Shown piece by piece: positions 1 through 7,839 of a DNA stretch of 64,000 bases. This DNA is from VGSG01 sp040756375 (GTDB taxonomy: Bacteria; Desulfobacterota; Desulfomonilia; Desulfomonilales; Desulfomonilaceae): the NCBI GenBank assembly GCA_040756375.1, contig JBFLZC010000012.1:62001-126000 (forward strand). Reading direction: 5' to 3'. Positions within the stretch are counted from its first letter, which is position 1. Each line of letters begins with the position of its first letter. A model generated the notes under the pieces. The model had not been told where the DNA came from and did no database searches. It was given only the letters and a program-made list of their open reading frames with translations. Made by a program: the position numbers and the translations under genes.

Positions 1-457
1 TCAACTCATAGCATTCAGCCACAGTGGAAGGGCAAAGCACGATAGAAGGATGATCTCCATGAGTGCCCCATCGCGCCTGCTGAACATCACCCTGTGCAAC
101 GTTGGTGGGCATGCCTGTTGAAGGCCCGGCTCTCATCACATTCACCACCACCACCGGTACCTCAGCCATGCACGCGTAACCGAAATTTTCCTGCATGAGC
201 GAAAAGCCCGGACCGCTGGTGGCAGTCATAGCTTTGCGGCCTGCGAGGCTGGCCCCTATGCACGCGCCCAGCGAAGCGATCTCGTCCTCCATCTGGATGA
301 ACACATCGCCTCTGATCGGGAGCTCGCGGCTCATCAGCTCCATGATTTCGCTGGAAGGAGTAATCGGATAGCCCGCGAAGAAATTGCAGCCCGCTGCAAG
401 AGCCCCGTAAACGATTGCTTCATTTCCCTGCAGGAGGCGCGCCTGAGGTTTAATCAT
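1..457 (-). CDS. korA: 2-oxoacid:ferredoxin oxidoreductase alpha subunit (N-terminal part, cut by window edge)
   Basis: Reading the minus strand from an ATG at 457 gives an open frame to the window edge (about 152 residues, not closed). It begins MIKPQARLLQGNEAIVYGAL and contains GYPITPSSEIMELM and MEDEIASLGACIGASLAG, the pyrimidine-binding start of the alpha subunit of 2-oxoglutarate or 2-oxoisovalerate:ferredoxin oxidoreductases. These enzymes oxidatively decarboxylate 2-oxoacids to acyl-CoA with thiamine diphosphate and reduce ferredoxin. The start overlaps the stop of the upstream delta-subunit gene by 8 bases, so the two are translationally coupled. The family is clear. Substrate (2-oxoglutarate or branched-chain 2-oxoacid) cannot be settled from this fragment. 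Confidence 0.9.
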   Translation of the reverse strand, partial: MIKPQARLLQGNEAIVYGALAAGCNFFAGYPITPSSEIMELMSRELPIRGDVFIQMEDEIASLGACIGASLAGRKAMTATSGPGFSLMQENFGYACMAEVPVVVVNVMRAGPSTGMPTNVAQGDVQQARWGTHGDHPSIVLCPSTVAECYEL

Positions 458-812
458 GCTCCTCCTCTTCAGAATTTGGTGTCTTGGCTAGTCTTTCGGG
501 GCTGTGCTCCCGGCTGACGGGGGAACCATCAGTGCCTGGGGACGGCCCGGTGGCTCCTCGTCTGGCCACGGAAGGCGTGGCTTCTTCGCCGACCGTGACC
601 GCGAAGTCCGGGCACAGCTTTTCGCACATATGACAGCTGATGCAGTCCTGAGGTCTTATCGCCTGCGGATAGCCCCACTGGTCCTCTTCAATAACGTGCC
701 GAGGGCAAAACGCCACGCAATTGCCGCATCGTTTGCACCAGGCCGGGTAAAATCTTACCTTGTCGGGCTGATTCTCGCGCTGTGCGGCTTTCTTCCGTTT
801 CTTGGCAGGCAT
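450..812 (-). CDS. korD: 4Fe-4S ferredoxin, delta subunit of 2-oxoacid oxidoreductase
   Basis: A 120-residue protein with two ferredoxin clusters: CKRCGNCVAFCP near residue 26 and CISCHMCEKLCP near residue 57, both of the C-x2-C-x2-C-x3-CP type that binds [4Fe-4S]. The N-terminus is basic (KKRKKAAQR). The last 40 residues are a polar, probably disordered Pro/Ser/Glu tail. It is the electron-accepting delta subunit that precedes the alpha subunit in Kor/Vor operons, and its stop overlaps the alpha gene start. It begins only 35 bases after the livF stop on the same strand, so it is probably on the liv transcript. Confidence 0.9.
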   Translation of the reverse strand: MPAKKRKKAAQRENQPDKVRFYPAWCKRCGNCVAFCPRHVIEEDQWGYPQAIRPQDCISCHMCEKLCPDFAVTVGEEATPSVARRGATGPSPGTDGSPVSREHSPERLAKTPNSEEEEHD

Positions 813-847
813 GTCTCAGCCTCACGCTCCACATCTAAAGCAATTGC

Positions 848-1573
848 TTACATTCCGAGGAAGGCCTTGCGTATTTCGTCGGACTCAAGCAGATCCTTCG
901 CAGGCCCGTGCTGCGCAATTCGCCCGGTTTGTAAGATGTAGCCCCGATCGGAAATCTCAAGGGCTTCTCTTACATTCTGTTCTACCAACAAGATCGTCAA
1001 GCCGCGTTCCTTGAGTTTGCGAACCGTATCCAGCACTTCATCCACGAGAATGGGCGCGAGGCCCAATGAAGGCTCATCCAGCATCAACAGCTTAGGGTTG
1101 CTCATCAAGCCTCGACCGATGGCCACCATCTGCTGTTCCCCTCCGGACATGGTGGCTGTGGCCTGAAATCGGCGACTATGTAAGACCGGGAAAAGATCGT
1201 ACACAAATTCCAGATTCTTCTGTTTGCGTTCCTCATCATCTAGGGTGTAAGCGCCAAGGAATAGATTCTCCTCCACGGAGAGCGGCCTGAAGAGTCGACG
1301 ATCCTCGGGAACGTAAATGATCCCCATCGAAACGATCTCTTCCGTCCGCTTCCTTTGGATTTCGTTGCCCTCGAAGACGATCCGTCCGCTGTACGCAGCT
1401 CGTGAGCCCATAATCGCTTTCAGCAGGGTAGACTTGCCGGCCCCATTGGAGCCCACCACGGAAACGGTTTCCCCTGGATTGATTTCAAGGCTTACCCCTT
1501 GCACTACAGGAGCCGTCCCGTAGCGCACCCATACGTCTTCGAGCTTCAGGATATGGGTTTCAGATTGCTTCAT
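848..1573 (-). CDS. livF: Branched-chain amino acid ABC transporter ATP-binding protein LivF
   Basis: A 241-residue ABC ATPase of normal LivF length. Visible motifs are Walker A GSNGAGKST near residue 41, signature MSGGEQQMVAIGRGL near residue 143, Walker B LLMLDEPSLGLAP and the switch His in ILLVEQNV. It should sit on the cytoplasmic face of the LivHM permease and hydrolyse ATP with LivG to import branched-chain or other hydrophobic amino acids. It lies 14 bases after livG and 35 bases before the ferredoxin gene. Confidence 0.95.
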   Translation of the reverse strand: MKQSETHILKLEDVWVRYGTAPVVQGVSLEINPGETVSVVGSNGAGKSTLLKAIMGSRAAYSGRIVFEGNEIQRKRTEEIVSMGIIYVPEDRRLFRPLSVEENLFLGAYTLDDEERKQKNLEFVYDLFPVLHSRRFQATATMSGGEQQMVAIGRGLMSNPKLLMLDEPSLGLAPILVDEVLDTVRKLKERGLTILLVEQNVREALEISDRGYILQTGRIAQHGPAKDLLESDEIRKAFLGM

Positions 1574-1587
1574 CGAGAGCTCTCATG

Positions 1588-2319
1588 CTACTCGGCCGCG
1601 TATCGTTCGCCAAGGTATGCCTTTATAACCTCCGGGTTTCTGGACACGGCTGCGGGCTCGCCTTCCGCGATTAATCGGCCGCTTTCCAGCACCAGCACCC
1701 TGTGGGACAATTTCATAACCAGCTCCATGACGTGCTCGATAAGGAGCACGGTCACCTTCAGGTCGTGGTGAACCCAGCGGATCACGTCGATCATCTGGTC
1801 GATTTCGGACGGATTAAGGCCTGCCGCAACTTCGTCCAGCAGGAGAAGGTCTGGATCAGTAGCCAGCGCGGTGGCCATGGTTACTCGCTTCTGAGCGGCA
1901 ACCGGCAGGTTGGCAACACGCTCTTGTACCAGGCCGGCAAGGTTCATCTTTTCCACTAGGCTGTCTGCCTTTTCTCTTGCAGCGCGAGGCGACCGGGTCC
2001 TCATGAATCCACCCACCATGATGTTTTCGATTACGTTCAGGTCTCCGGTGGCCACGTAAACCTGAAATGTTCGGGCCAAGCCGATGCGAGCCATTTCGTA
2101 CGGCCTGGAACCGGTCACATCCCGGTCCTTGAAGAGAATTCGGCCCTCCGTGGGGTTGTAGACGCCTGCCAGGCAATTGAATAGAGTGGACTTTCCGGCT
2201 CCGTTGGGTCCGATCAGCCCCACCATCTCCCCGCGCTCCATCTGAAAAGAGATGTTAACGTTGGCCTGCAAGCCGCCGAATCGCATTCCCAGGTGTTTAA
2301 CATCAAGCAGGGCCATCAA
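1588..2319 (-). CDS. livG: Branched-chain amino acid ABC transporter ATP-binding protein LivG
   Basis: A 243-residue ABC ATPase with Walker A GPNGAGKSTLFNCLAG near residue 36, Walker B LLLLDEVAAGLNPSE and the H-loop VLLIEHVMELV. LLDE is followed by VAAGLNP, as in LivG proteins. The ABC signature is weak: NLPVAAQKRVTMATALA stands where LSxGQ/QQR is usual. Some LivG subfamilies tolerate this, and LivF keeps a canonical signature. Its start overlaps the livM stop by four bases, so translation is coupled. Confidence 0.93.
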   Translation of the reverse strand: MMALLDVKHLGMRFGGLQANVNISFQMERGEMVGLIGPNGAGKSTLFNCLAGVYNPTEGRILFKDRDVTGSRPYEMARIGLARTFQVYVATGDLNVIENIMVGGFMRTRSPRAAREKADSLVEKMNLAGLVQERVANLPVAAQKRVTMATALATDPDLLLLDEVAAGLNPSEIDQMIDVIRWVHHDLKVTVLLIEHVMELVMKLSHRVLVLESGRLIAEGEPAAVSRNPEVIKAYLGERYAAE

Positions 2320-3320
2320 CTCCTCCGGGATTCGCGCAGGCGTGTAATGAGGCCCCAGATACCACGGGGCTCAAATGCGGCAATACCCATAATGATGGCG
2401 GAATAAATAATCAGGTCAATGCCCACCAGGCCCGCTTTCGCACCGAACCACGCGCCCAGATAGTTCTTCATGGGAACAAGCACGGCCGCTCCGATAATCG
2501 GTCCCCAGAGACTCCCCGCGCCTCCCAGCATGGCCATGAGCGCGATAAGAACCGAAAGGTCAAGGCTCATGGTGTCTTCGGGTTCGATATTGAAATTGTA
2601 GCACGCGTGAAACGACCCCACAGCCGCGACAAACGCGGTCGCCACAGCGTATGCCTTGATCTTGGCCCAGTGCGCGTCAATTCCGAGGCTCTTGGCAACT
2701 TCTTCATTATCCTTGATACACCGTAACTGGTACCCGATTCTGCTTTGCCGAAACCAATTGATGTAGAACAGGCCCACAAAGAAGAACCCGAGTATAACGT
2801 AATAGTAATAATAGTCTTCACGGAATTGAAGATACAGAAAACTGGGCATGTCGGCCCTGAGAGGGATCTTGAGGCCTCTTGCGGCGCCTACGAAAGACCA
2901 GGCTTCAAAGAGATCTTTCAGCACCAATGAGACGGCGATTGTCGCTATCGCGAAATAATGGCCCCTTAGCCTGAACAACGGATATCCGAGAATAAAGCTC
3001 CATCCCACAGCCAGCGCCATTCCTATGGGAAGGGAGACCCAGAAAGGGACCTGCCATCGTATCATCATCACCGCGGTGGTATATGCGCCGATGCCGACGT
3101 ACTGGGCTTTTCCCAGATCCACCTGACCGCCGTACCCGCCGATGGTGTTCCAACCCATCCCGTATACGGAAAACATCAGGAACTGAATCATGGTGGCCAT
3201 GGCAAAGCTGGAATGGGGCAGCAGGGGAAATACGAGCAGAAAGAGCGCGACCGTTCCGGCCACGCACAGGTCGGTTCTGGGGAAATCCGAAAAGTCGAAG
3301 GCCCGCTTCAGTACTTCCAA
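2316..3320 (-). CDS. livM: Branched-chain amino acid ABC transporter permease LivM
   Basis: An integral membrane permease with the LivM hallmark WNTIGGYGGQVDLGKAQYVG and many hydrophobic segments, ending in LITRLRESRRS. The open frame extends up to 3641, but that part lies inside livH in another frame and is not membrane-like. I place the start at the TTG at 3320, preceded by GAGGG eight bases upstream; this gives 334 residues, the usual family length. A CTG at 3311 is the alternative. It overlaps livH by 13 bases. It forms the translocation pore with LivH. Confidence 0.88.
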   Translation of the reverse strand: MEVLKRAFDFSDFPRTDLCVAGTVALFLLVFPLLPHSSFAMATMIQFLMFSVYGMGWNTIGGYGGQVDLGKAQYVGIGAYTTAVMMIRWQVPFWVSLPIGMALAVGWSFILGYPLFRLRGHYFAIATIAVSLVLKDLFEAWSFVGAARGLKIPLRADMPSFLYLQFREDYYYYYVILGFFFVGLFYINWFRQSRIGYQLRCIKDNEEVAKSLGIDAHWAKIKAYAVATAFVAAVGSFHACYNFNIEPEDTMSLDLSVLIALMAMLGGAGSLWGPIIGAAVLVPMKNYLGAWFGAKAGLVGIDLIIYSAIIMGIAAFEPRGIWGLITRLRESRRS

Positions 3321-4240
3321 CCGAACAACCCTCGCGGCCTGAAGACCATGATCAGGAAGAAGGCAAGGTACACAAAGGAGTATTTGAACTGATGCAATTC
3401 GCCGCCTGAAACAACGGACCATTGTGAAAAGGCCGAAAGCGCGTCCCAGATCGGAGGAAGGTTTATCAAGACCCCCACGATCAGGCCGGCAAAGGCCGCG
3501 CCGGGAATGGATCCGAAACCTCCCAGAGCCACCGTGGTAAATGCAATCATCGTGAAGAGTAGACCCACGTTGGGATCGACAGGCCAGAAATTGACCAGCA
3601 ATGCCCCGGCCACCGCAACCGTAGTTCCTCCCAGACCCCACGCGAAAGCGTTCATCTTCTCGGTGGGTATGCCCATGTACCGAGCGGCCTGACCGTCCAG
3701 TGCGGTCGCTGTAAGCGCCAAACCGACTCGGGTCCTATTCATAAGCCACCAGACAGCCGCAAAGGCAAGCAACGAGAATATCCCCGCGACAAGCTTGGTG
3801 AGTTCCATCACAATCCCGGCGCCCAAGACAAACGACTTGCCGACCAAAATGCCGTGGTGCACTCCCCGGGGGTCCGCTCCCATAATCAATAAGGCCAGGT
3901 TGCGAAGAAAGAGCATCAGGCCGAATGTGCCGAACAACTGGGCTATCATCGGCCCCCGCAACAAGAACTGAACAAGCCCGTAGTAACACCCGATCCCAAG
4001 AACAAAGCCCACCACAGCCGATATGGGGAGACCCACAAGAGGATCGACCCCCAGATTCGAGTATGTGAGCAGGCCGCAATACATGCCGATCATGAGGAAC
4101 TCACCGTGCGCGAAATTCACGATGTCCATCACACCGAAGATGATGGTGAGTCCCAGGGCCACAAGACCAAAGACCATACCCATGGTCAGTCCTGAGACCA
4201 ATGCCTTGAGCACCTGAACCAAGAGGGTTTCAGCGGTCAT
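3308..4240 (-). CDS. livH: Branched-chain amino acid ABC transporter permease LivH
   Basis: A 310-residue polytopic membrane protein. The motif IIFGVMDIVNFAHGEFLMIG near residue 33 is diagnostic of LivH, and AFTTVALGGFGSIPGAAFAG near residue 230 is the conserved cytoplasmic loop that contacts the ATPases. It pairs with LivM as the inner-membrane channel. It follows livJ after 125 bases and overlaps livM, as expected in a livJHMGF operon. Confidence 0.94.
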   Translation of the reverse strand: MTAETLLVQVLKALVSGLTMGMVFGLVALGLTIIFGVMDIVNFAHGEFLMIGMYCGLLTYSNLGVDPLVGLPISAVVGFVLGIGCYYGLVQFLLRGPMIAQLFGTFGLMLFLRNLALLIMGADPRGVHHGILVGKSFVLGAGIVMELTKLVAGIFSLLAFAAVWWLMNRTRVGLALTATALDGQAARYMGIPTEKMNAFAWGLGGTTVAVAGALLVNFWPVDPNVGLLFTMIAFTTVALGGFGSIPGAAFAGLIVGVLINLPPIWDALSAFSQWSVVSGGELHQFKYSFVYLAFFLIMVFRPRGLFGWKY

Positions 4241-4273
4241 TGTTCACAGACGATCACTTGGAACTAAGGATTT

Positions 4274-4347
4274 CCGTCGCAGAGTCCGGCGCGGTCGCCC
4301 CAGAGGCATCGGTAACATCTGGGTAAGGCCCGCGAACCCTGCGACGG
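4274..4347 (-). promoter_or_regulatory. Inverted repeat in the livJ-livH intergenic region
   Basis: The arms CCGTCGCAG (4274-4282) and CTGCGACGG (4339-4347) are perfect reverse complements separated by 56 bases, in the 125-base gap between livJ and livH. In the mRNA they could close a long stem-loop. Structures here often protect the binding-protein message or lower read-through so that the periplasmic protein is made in excess. That role is inference; no T-run follows, so it is not a classical terminator. Confidence 0.4.
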
Positions 4348-4365
4348 GGGTGGTTCTCGGCCGGC

Positions 4366-5667
4366 CTACCAGCCTTTGAATGGATAGATCATGTTAGCGG
4401 TGGCCAGTTCAAACGGATAGACAATTTCCAGCGTGATCTTGCCATCTTTACCTTTCTGGTATTGGCCGATCATGCCTGTGCCAAGCTCGTTCTGGCCGAT
4501 ATCAGTGCCGGTGGTGGCAAACTTGATGCCCTTCCACGGGACAATGAGTTCATCCGGTCCGATCAAGATTTCATTGGCAGCTTTCTGAAGAGCGTCAGGT
4601 TTGGTGGAACCGGCCTTCTCCAGGATGTGGGCCCACGCTTGAGTGCCCGTAAAAGCCCGGGCCGAAGCTCCGCTCAGGTCACGCCCGGTCTTGGCCTTGT
4701 ACAGCGCGTTCACCTCGGCCGCAGCCTTCTTCACTTCTCCTACTCTGGGGCTGAACACGGTGCGGGTGACTATGCCGATTACATCGTCTCCAAGCGCGGA
4801 CAAGAACTCGGGGCTTTCAAATCCCGCATTCTGGCCCCAAATGAGCTTGGGCTTGGCTTTCAAGGACTTGAGCGTCTTCACCATCAAGATTGCATCCGCG
4901 CCGTATCCCGCGAAAAGCATGGTCGCAGGCTTCGGAGCAAGAAGACTCTGCGCCTCGGATGATAGATCCGGTGCCTTTGCCGCGTAAAGGAGACTCAATT
5001 GAATGGGTACGCCTTTTGCCTTGCCGATCTCCTTAATGGCGAGATCCACATTGGCTCCCCATTCGGTCTTTTCACAGGCAGAAACGATGGGCAGAAGCTC
5101 CTTGGGGTCGAACGCCTTCACGCCTTTGGCTTTTCCCTTGGTGAGTCCGTCCAGGAATTCGAAAAGGTCGTTGGTGAAAGTGGTATCGTGCGGCGTGGTC
5201 CTCCAGAACCATTTGTATCCCTCTTTGGTGAGGGCTGGGCTGGTGGAGGAATCGTTGAGCATGGGCACTCCGAACCGTTCGGCCACGGCTGACACAGTCT
5301 TGGTGACCGCAGAATGATACGCGCCCAAGAGGCCGACGACCTTATCATCCTGAATCAGTTTCTTGGCCATGTCGGCTGCAAGCTGCGGATTGCCTTGATG
5401 ATCAAGAATGATAAGCTTTACCTTGGCCCCGCCGAGAGATTTGATCCCCGCGTTCTTGGCGATGGCCATGCTCAGCTCAGGTTTCGCGTTGTTAATGATC
5501 TCGACGGCCAGTTCCGCGCCGTCTCGCAGTTCCTTTCCCTCAGCCGCAGCGCCGCCGGTCAAAGGATAGAGCACGCCGATCTTGATTTCATCAGCGGCCC
5601 ACACCGGCACGGCCATGACCAGGGCAAGAACAGCCACTGACACCAGCATCAGAGACTTCCGCGCCAT
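4366..5667 (-). CDS. livJ: Periplasmic amino-acid-binding protein LivJ-like
   Basis: A type 1 periplasmic binding protein of about 433 residues, a little longer than typical LivJ. I choose the ATG at 5667, giving MARKSLMLVSVAVLALVMAV and signal cleavage after VWA-A, because GGAGG lies 11 bases upstream; a GTG at 5679 abuts that ribosome site and is less likely. The mature protein opens with IKIGVLYPLTGGAAAEGKEL and carries LLGAYHSAVTKTVSAVAERF, the ligand-binding lobe pattern. It delivers amino acids to LivHMGF. The five liv genes form one minus-strand operon led by this gene. Confidence 0.92.
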   Translation of the reverse strand: MARKSLMLVSVAVLALVMAVPVWAADEIKIGVLYPLTGGAAAEGKELRDGAELAVEIINNAKPELSMAIAKNAGIKSLGGAKVKLIILDHQGNPQLAADMAKKLIQDDKVVGLLGAYHSAVTKTVSAVAERFGVPMLNDSSTSPALTKEGYKWFWRTTPHDTTFTNDLFEFLDGLTKGKAKGVKAFDPKELLPIVSACEKTEWGANVDLAIKEIGKAKGVPIQLSLLYAAKAPDLSSEAQSLLAPKPATMLFAGYGADAILMVKTLKSLKAKPKLIWGQNAGFESPEFLSALGDDVIGIVTRTVFSPRVGEVKKAAAEVNALYKAKTGRDLSGASARAFTGTQAWAHILEKAGSTKPDALQKAANEILIGPDELIVPWKGIKFATTGTDIGQNELGTGMIGQYQKGKDGKITLEIVYPFELATANMIYPFKGW

Positions 5668-5800
5668 GATACGTGTCACCTCCCCGATGAAGAAGATACG
5701 ATAATAAAGAATTTCGGCCTGTTACCCTTCGCAATCTACATGACGCAAACACGAGAAGTCAATCGGAATTCTGCGCTACGACCATACGAATTCAGGAAGC

Positions 5801-5903
5801 CGGTAGGTCGGGTTGAGCCATGTGAAACCCGACAGGGTTCTGAGGCGCGAGCGGAGTGGGGAATTATTGTGTCGGGTTTCGCGCCGCTCAACCCGACCTA
5901 CCG
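5801..5903. repeat. MITE-like palindromic element (TAGGTCGGGTTGAGC type)
   Basis: A 103-bp gene-free element with perfect 18-bp terminal inverted arms, CGGTAGGTCGGGTTGAGC at 5801-5818 and its complement at 5886-5903. A second pair of perfect 11-bp arms sits inside (GAAACCCGACA at 5824, TGTCGGGTTTC at 5870). It lies upstream of livJ. Elements with this GTCGGGTTGAGC/GAAACCCGAC pattern are common non-coding repeats in environmental genomes; this family link is from memory. Confidence 0.75.
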
Positions 5904-5971
5904 TGTTGCGAGGATCGGCTTAATGGGCGTACCGATCTCACGCTCGCCAGGTGGCGTTTTTTGAAAGGGGT

Positions 5972-6011
5972 CCGGGGGAAACTTTTTTGTAAACAAAAAA
6001 GTTTCCCCCGG
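5972..6011. repeat. Perfect 18-bp hairpin element (CCGGGGGAAAC type), copy 1
   Basis: Left arm CCGGGGGAAACTTTTTTG (5972-5989), loop TAAA, right arm exactly complementary (5994-6011). It lies 24 bases beyond the stop of the minus-strand gene at 6036. The 3' flank GGATTCTCTTCAGAAAGCGA is nearly repeated at 57744-57763 beside a second hairpin that also ends a minus-strand gene. It may act as a transcript end, but the T-run is inside the stem rather than after it. The stretch 5904-5971 holds nothing else that I can identify. Confidence 0.7.
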
Positions 6012-6035
6012 ATTCTCTTCAGAAAGCGATTTGGC

Positions 6036-6437
6036 TCACTGGTGAGCCGCGTGGACTTTGCGGGCTCCGAGGGGTCTCGGGGGAGAGGGTGGAAACGGGC
6101 TGTTTTCGGGATAGATAAGGCCGATAGGCAGTTGGCACCATCCCGGATCGGGGGACGGGACGTTCGGCCCGAAGTAGAAGCCGTTCACGTCGGCTCCCCA
6201 CAGGGGTTGGGACCAGCTTCCGATGTGTTCCGGCGCGGATCGGAACCCATGCAATCCTTTTTGCCACGCGCGGAGGTGGCTGTCCACCTGCATGGTGCTG
6301 CCGTACCCGTGTGGAAGCCATGAAGCCCAGGCCGGATTCTGAGGCGGATAGTCGTAATCCGCAAAGGTGGGACCAGGCTGGATTCCAATGATTCCTATAA
6401 TGATGAACACAGGCACGAGCAGAGTATAGGGACGCAT
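6036..6437 (-). CDS. Small secreted protein of unknown function
   Basis: A 133-residue protein with an N-terminal signal peptide (MRPYTLLVPVFIIIGIIGI, cleavage probably after PTFA). The mature part is rich in Pro, Trp and Gly (WASWLPHGYG, FYFGPNVPSPDPGW, PFPPSPPRPLG) with one Cys. I recognise no family. It stands alone between repeats and the nrnA gene. The high aromatic content, clean signal peptide and hairpin after the stop support a real gene. Confidence 0.6.
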   Translation of the reverse strand: MRPYTLLVPVFIIIGIIGIQPGPTFADYDYPPQNPAWASWLPHGYGSTMQVDSHLRAWQKGLHGFRSAPEHIGSWSQPLWGADVNGFYFGPNVPSPDPGWCQLPIGLIYPENSPFPPSPPRPLGARKVHAAHQ

Positions 6438-6855
6438 GAGGTCTCCTGAACCGAGTTATTTATGCCGTTATTATTAATTATATCAAATTGATGGCAAGTT
6501 TGTCAACATATTATATCAAATAGTAGTGCCAATGAAGGAAAATGAAAAGAGTCTGGTCGCGGGAATATGAGATGAGGTTGGCCGGCAGAGATCAGGTATA
6601 GAAAACATCGCAGGCCACTGACCTGTACAGTGTCTAGGTCAGTGGCGCCCAGCATTCCAAGACATCGGTAGAGACCGGAGTCTCTGCCGGTCCGGATTGA
6701 CTTTTCTGCCCGCAATTCTCCGCCAGGGAGGTCCCGCAGGACTCGAGGCCGCCAATCTTCGAGAATCGCCTTTCGGTATCTGATACTGACTTGGGGAACA
6801 GGTGCAGTGAATGAAACAGTGTGATTTCCCTTGAACCCGACCACGCTCCCGCGTC
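6438..6855. other. Gene-free stretch with a nested inverted repeat
   Basis: No convincing gene. The first 100 bases are AT-rich (TATTATTAATTATATCAA) and probably contain the promoter of the minus-strand secreted-protein gene. At 6582-6690 there are two nested inverted repeats: outer CCGGCAGAGA (6582) with TCTCTGCCGG (6681-6690), and inner GCCACTGACCT (6614-6624) with AGGTCAGTGGC (6636-6646). A 113-codon minus-strand frame runs through this palindrome and looks spurious. Confidence 0.6.
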
Positions 6856-7839
6856 TTATCCCGAAGGATTCGGGGTCTTGCCGTATATGGCCTCTCTCAG
6901 CAATTCTTCGATCTTTTTCTTGATTTCTGCGGGAGTCAGGTCGGTGCGCAGGCCTGCCGCGCGGCGATGTCCACCTCCGCCGAGTGACTTGGCGAGCCGG
7001 GCAACATCCACGTGGTTTTTGGAACGAAGGCTCACCCTGGTGAAGCCATCCGTCTGCTCGGTGATGAGAAGACCCACTTCGACGCCTCGCACTTCTCTGA
7101 GGCGACTCACCAGGTTTTCCGCATCCGAATGCTCCAGGCCCAGTTTAATGAAATCATCATTGTACAGAGTGCTGACGATAACTTGGCCGTCGATAAGGAC
7201 CTCGATCCGTTCCAGCACAACCCGTTCCAATTGGAGGCGGCCCAAGGGGTATTCTTCGAAAAGGTGCAAGGTGACTTTGTATGAGTCGAACCCCGAGGCG
7301 AGCATCTCCGCTCCAACTGTAAGAGTCCTGCTATTGACGCCCGAAAATCGGAATCCGCCGGTGTCGGTGATCAGCCCGGTATAAAGGCACATACCTACGT
7401 CGGGGGTCAGATGGTAGCCCGCCTGCTTGAGCACTTCGTGCACCATTTCGGCTGTAGAGGTTGCCGAAGGATCCACCAGGTTCACGTCTCCGTATAGAGG
7501 GTTGGTGGGGTGATGGTCGATATTAATTACGCGAGCCTGGCCCACAAAAGAGGACAGGTCTCCCGAGACCCTGTTCTGTTCGGCCGCGTCCACGCAGATG
7601 ACCCATGCCGGCGCGGGATTTATTGAGCTCGGGTCGGTTACGAGGCGTTCCTGTCCAGGCAGGAAGTGATACATTTCGGGTATCTTGTCCGCGAGCACGG
7701 GAAAGGCGTTCTTGCCCATGTCCGCGAGGGCCAGCGCCAGGCCGAGAAGAGAGCCGAGCGCGTCACCGTCCGGATTGACATGGGTAGCGACGACAAAATC
7801 ATCCTCATTCCTTAGGATCTTGGCGACTTCTCTGAACAT
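6856..7839 (-). CDS. nrnA: DHH-family phosphoesterase NrnA (oligoribonuclease / pAp phosphatase)
   Basis: A 327-residue protein with the DHH phosphoesterase motifs VATHVNPDGDALGS near residue 18, the DHH box INIDHHPTNP near residue 110, and the DHHA1 C-terminal motif SLGGGGHRRAAG near residue 290. These are metal ligands and RNA-binding elements of NrnA, which degrades short oligoribonucleotides and dephosphorylates 3'-phosphoadenosine 5'-phosphate. It is the last gene of the rimP operon. Its start overlaps rbfA by 35 bases, indicating coupled translation. Confidence 0.93.
   Translation of the reverse strand: MFREVAKILRNEDDFVVATHVNPDGDALGSLLGLALALADMGKNAFPVLADKIPEMYHFLPGQERLVTDPSSINPAPAWVICVDAAEQNRVSGDLSSFVGQARVINIDHHPTNPLYGDVNLVDPSATSTAEMVHEVLKQAGYHLTPDVGMCLYTGLITDTGGFRFSGVNSRTLTVGAEMLASGFDSYKVTLHLFEEYPLGRLQLERVVLERIEVLIDGQVIVSTLYNDDFIKLGLEHSDAENLVSRLREVRGVEVGLLITEQTDGFTRVSLRSKNHVDVARLAKSLGGGGHRRAAGLRTDLTPAEIKKKIEELLREAIYGKTPNPSG

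Noticed and set aside
2316..3641. LivM with an N-terminal extension of about 107 residues
   Set aside because: The extension overlaps livH in another frame, is not membrane-like and is not found in LivM proteins; the TTG at 3320 gives the normal length.
6503..6844. 113-codon minus-strand frame upstream of nrnA
   Set aside because: It runs through the nested palindrome at 6582-6690, has no ribosome site of note and matches no family.
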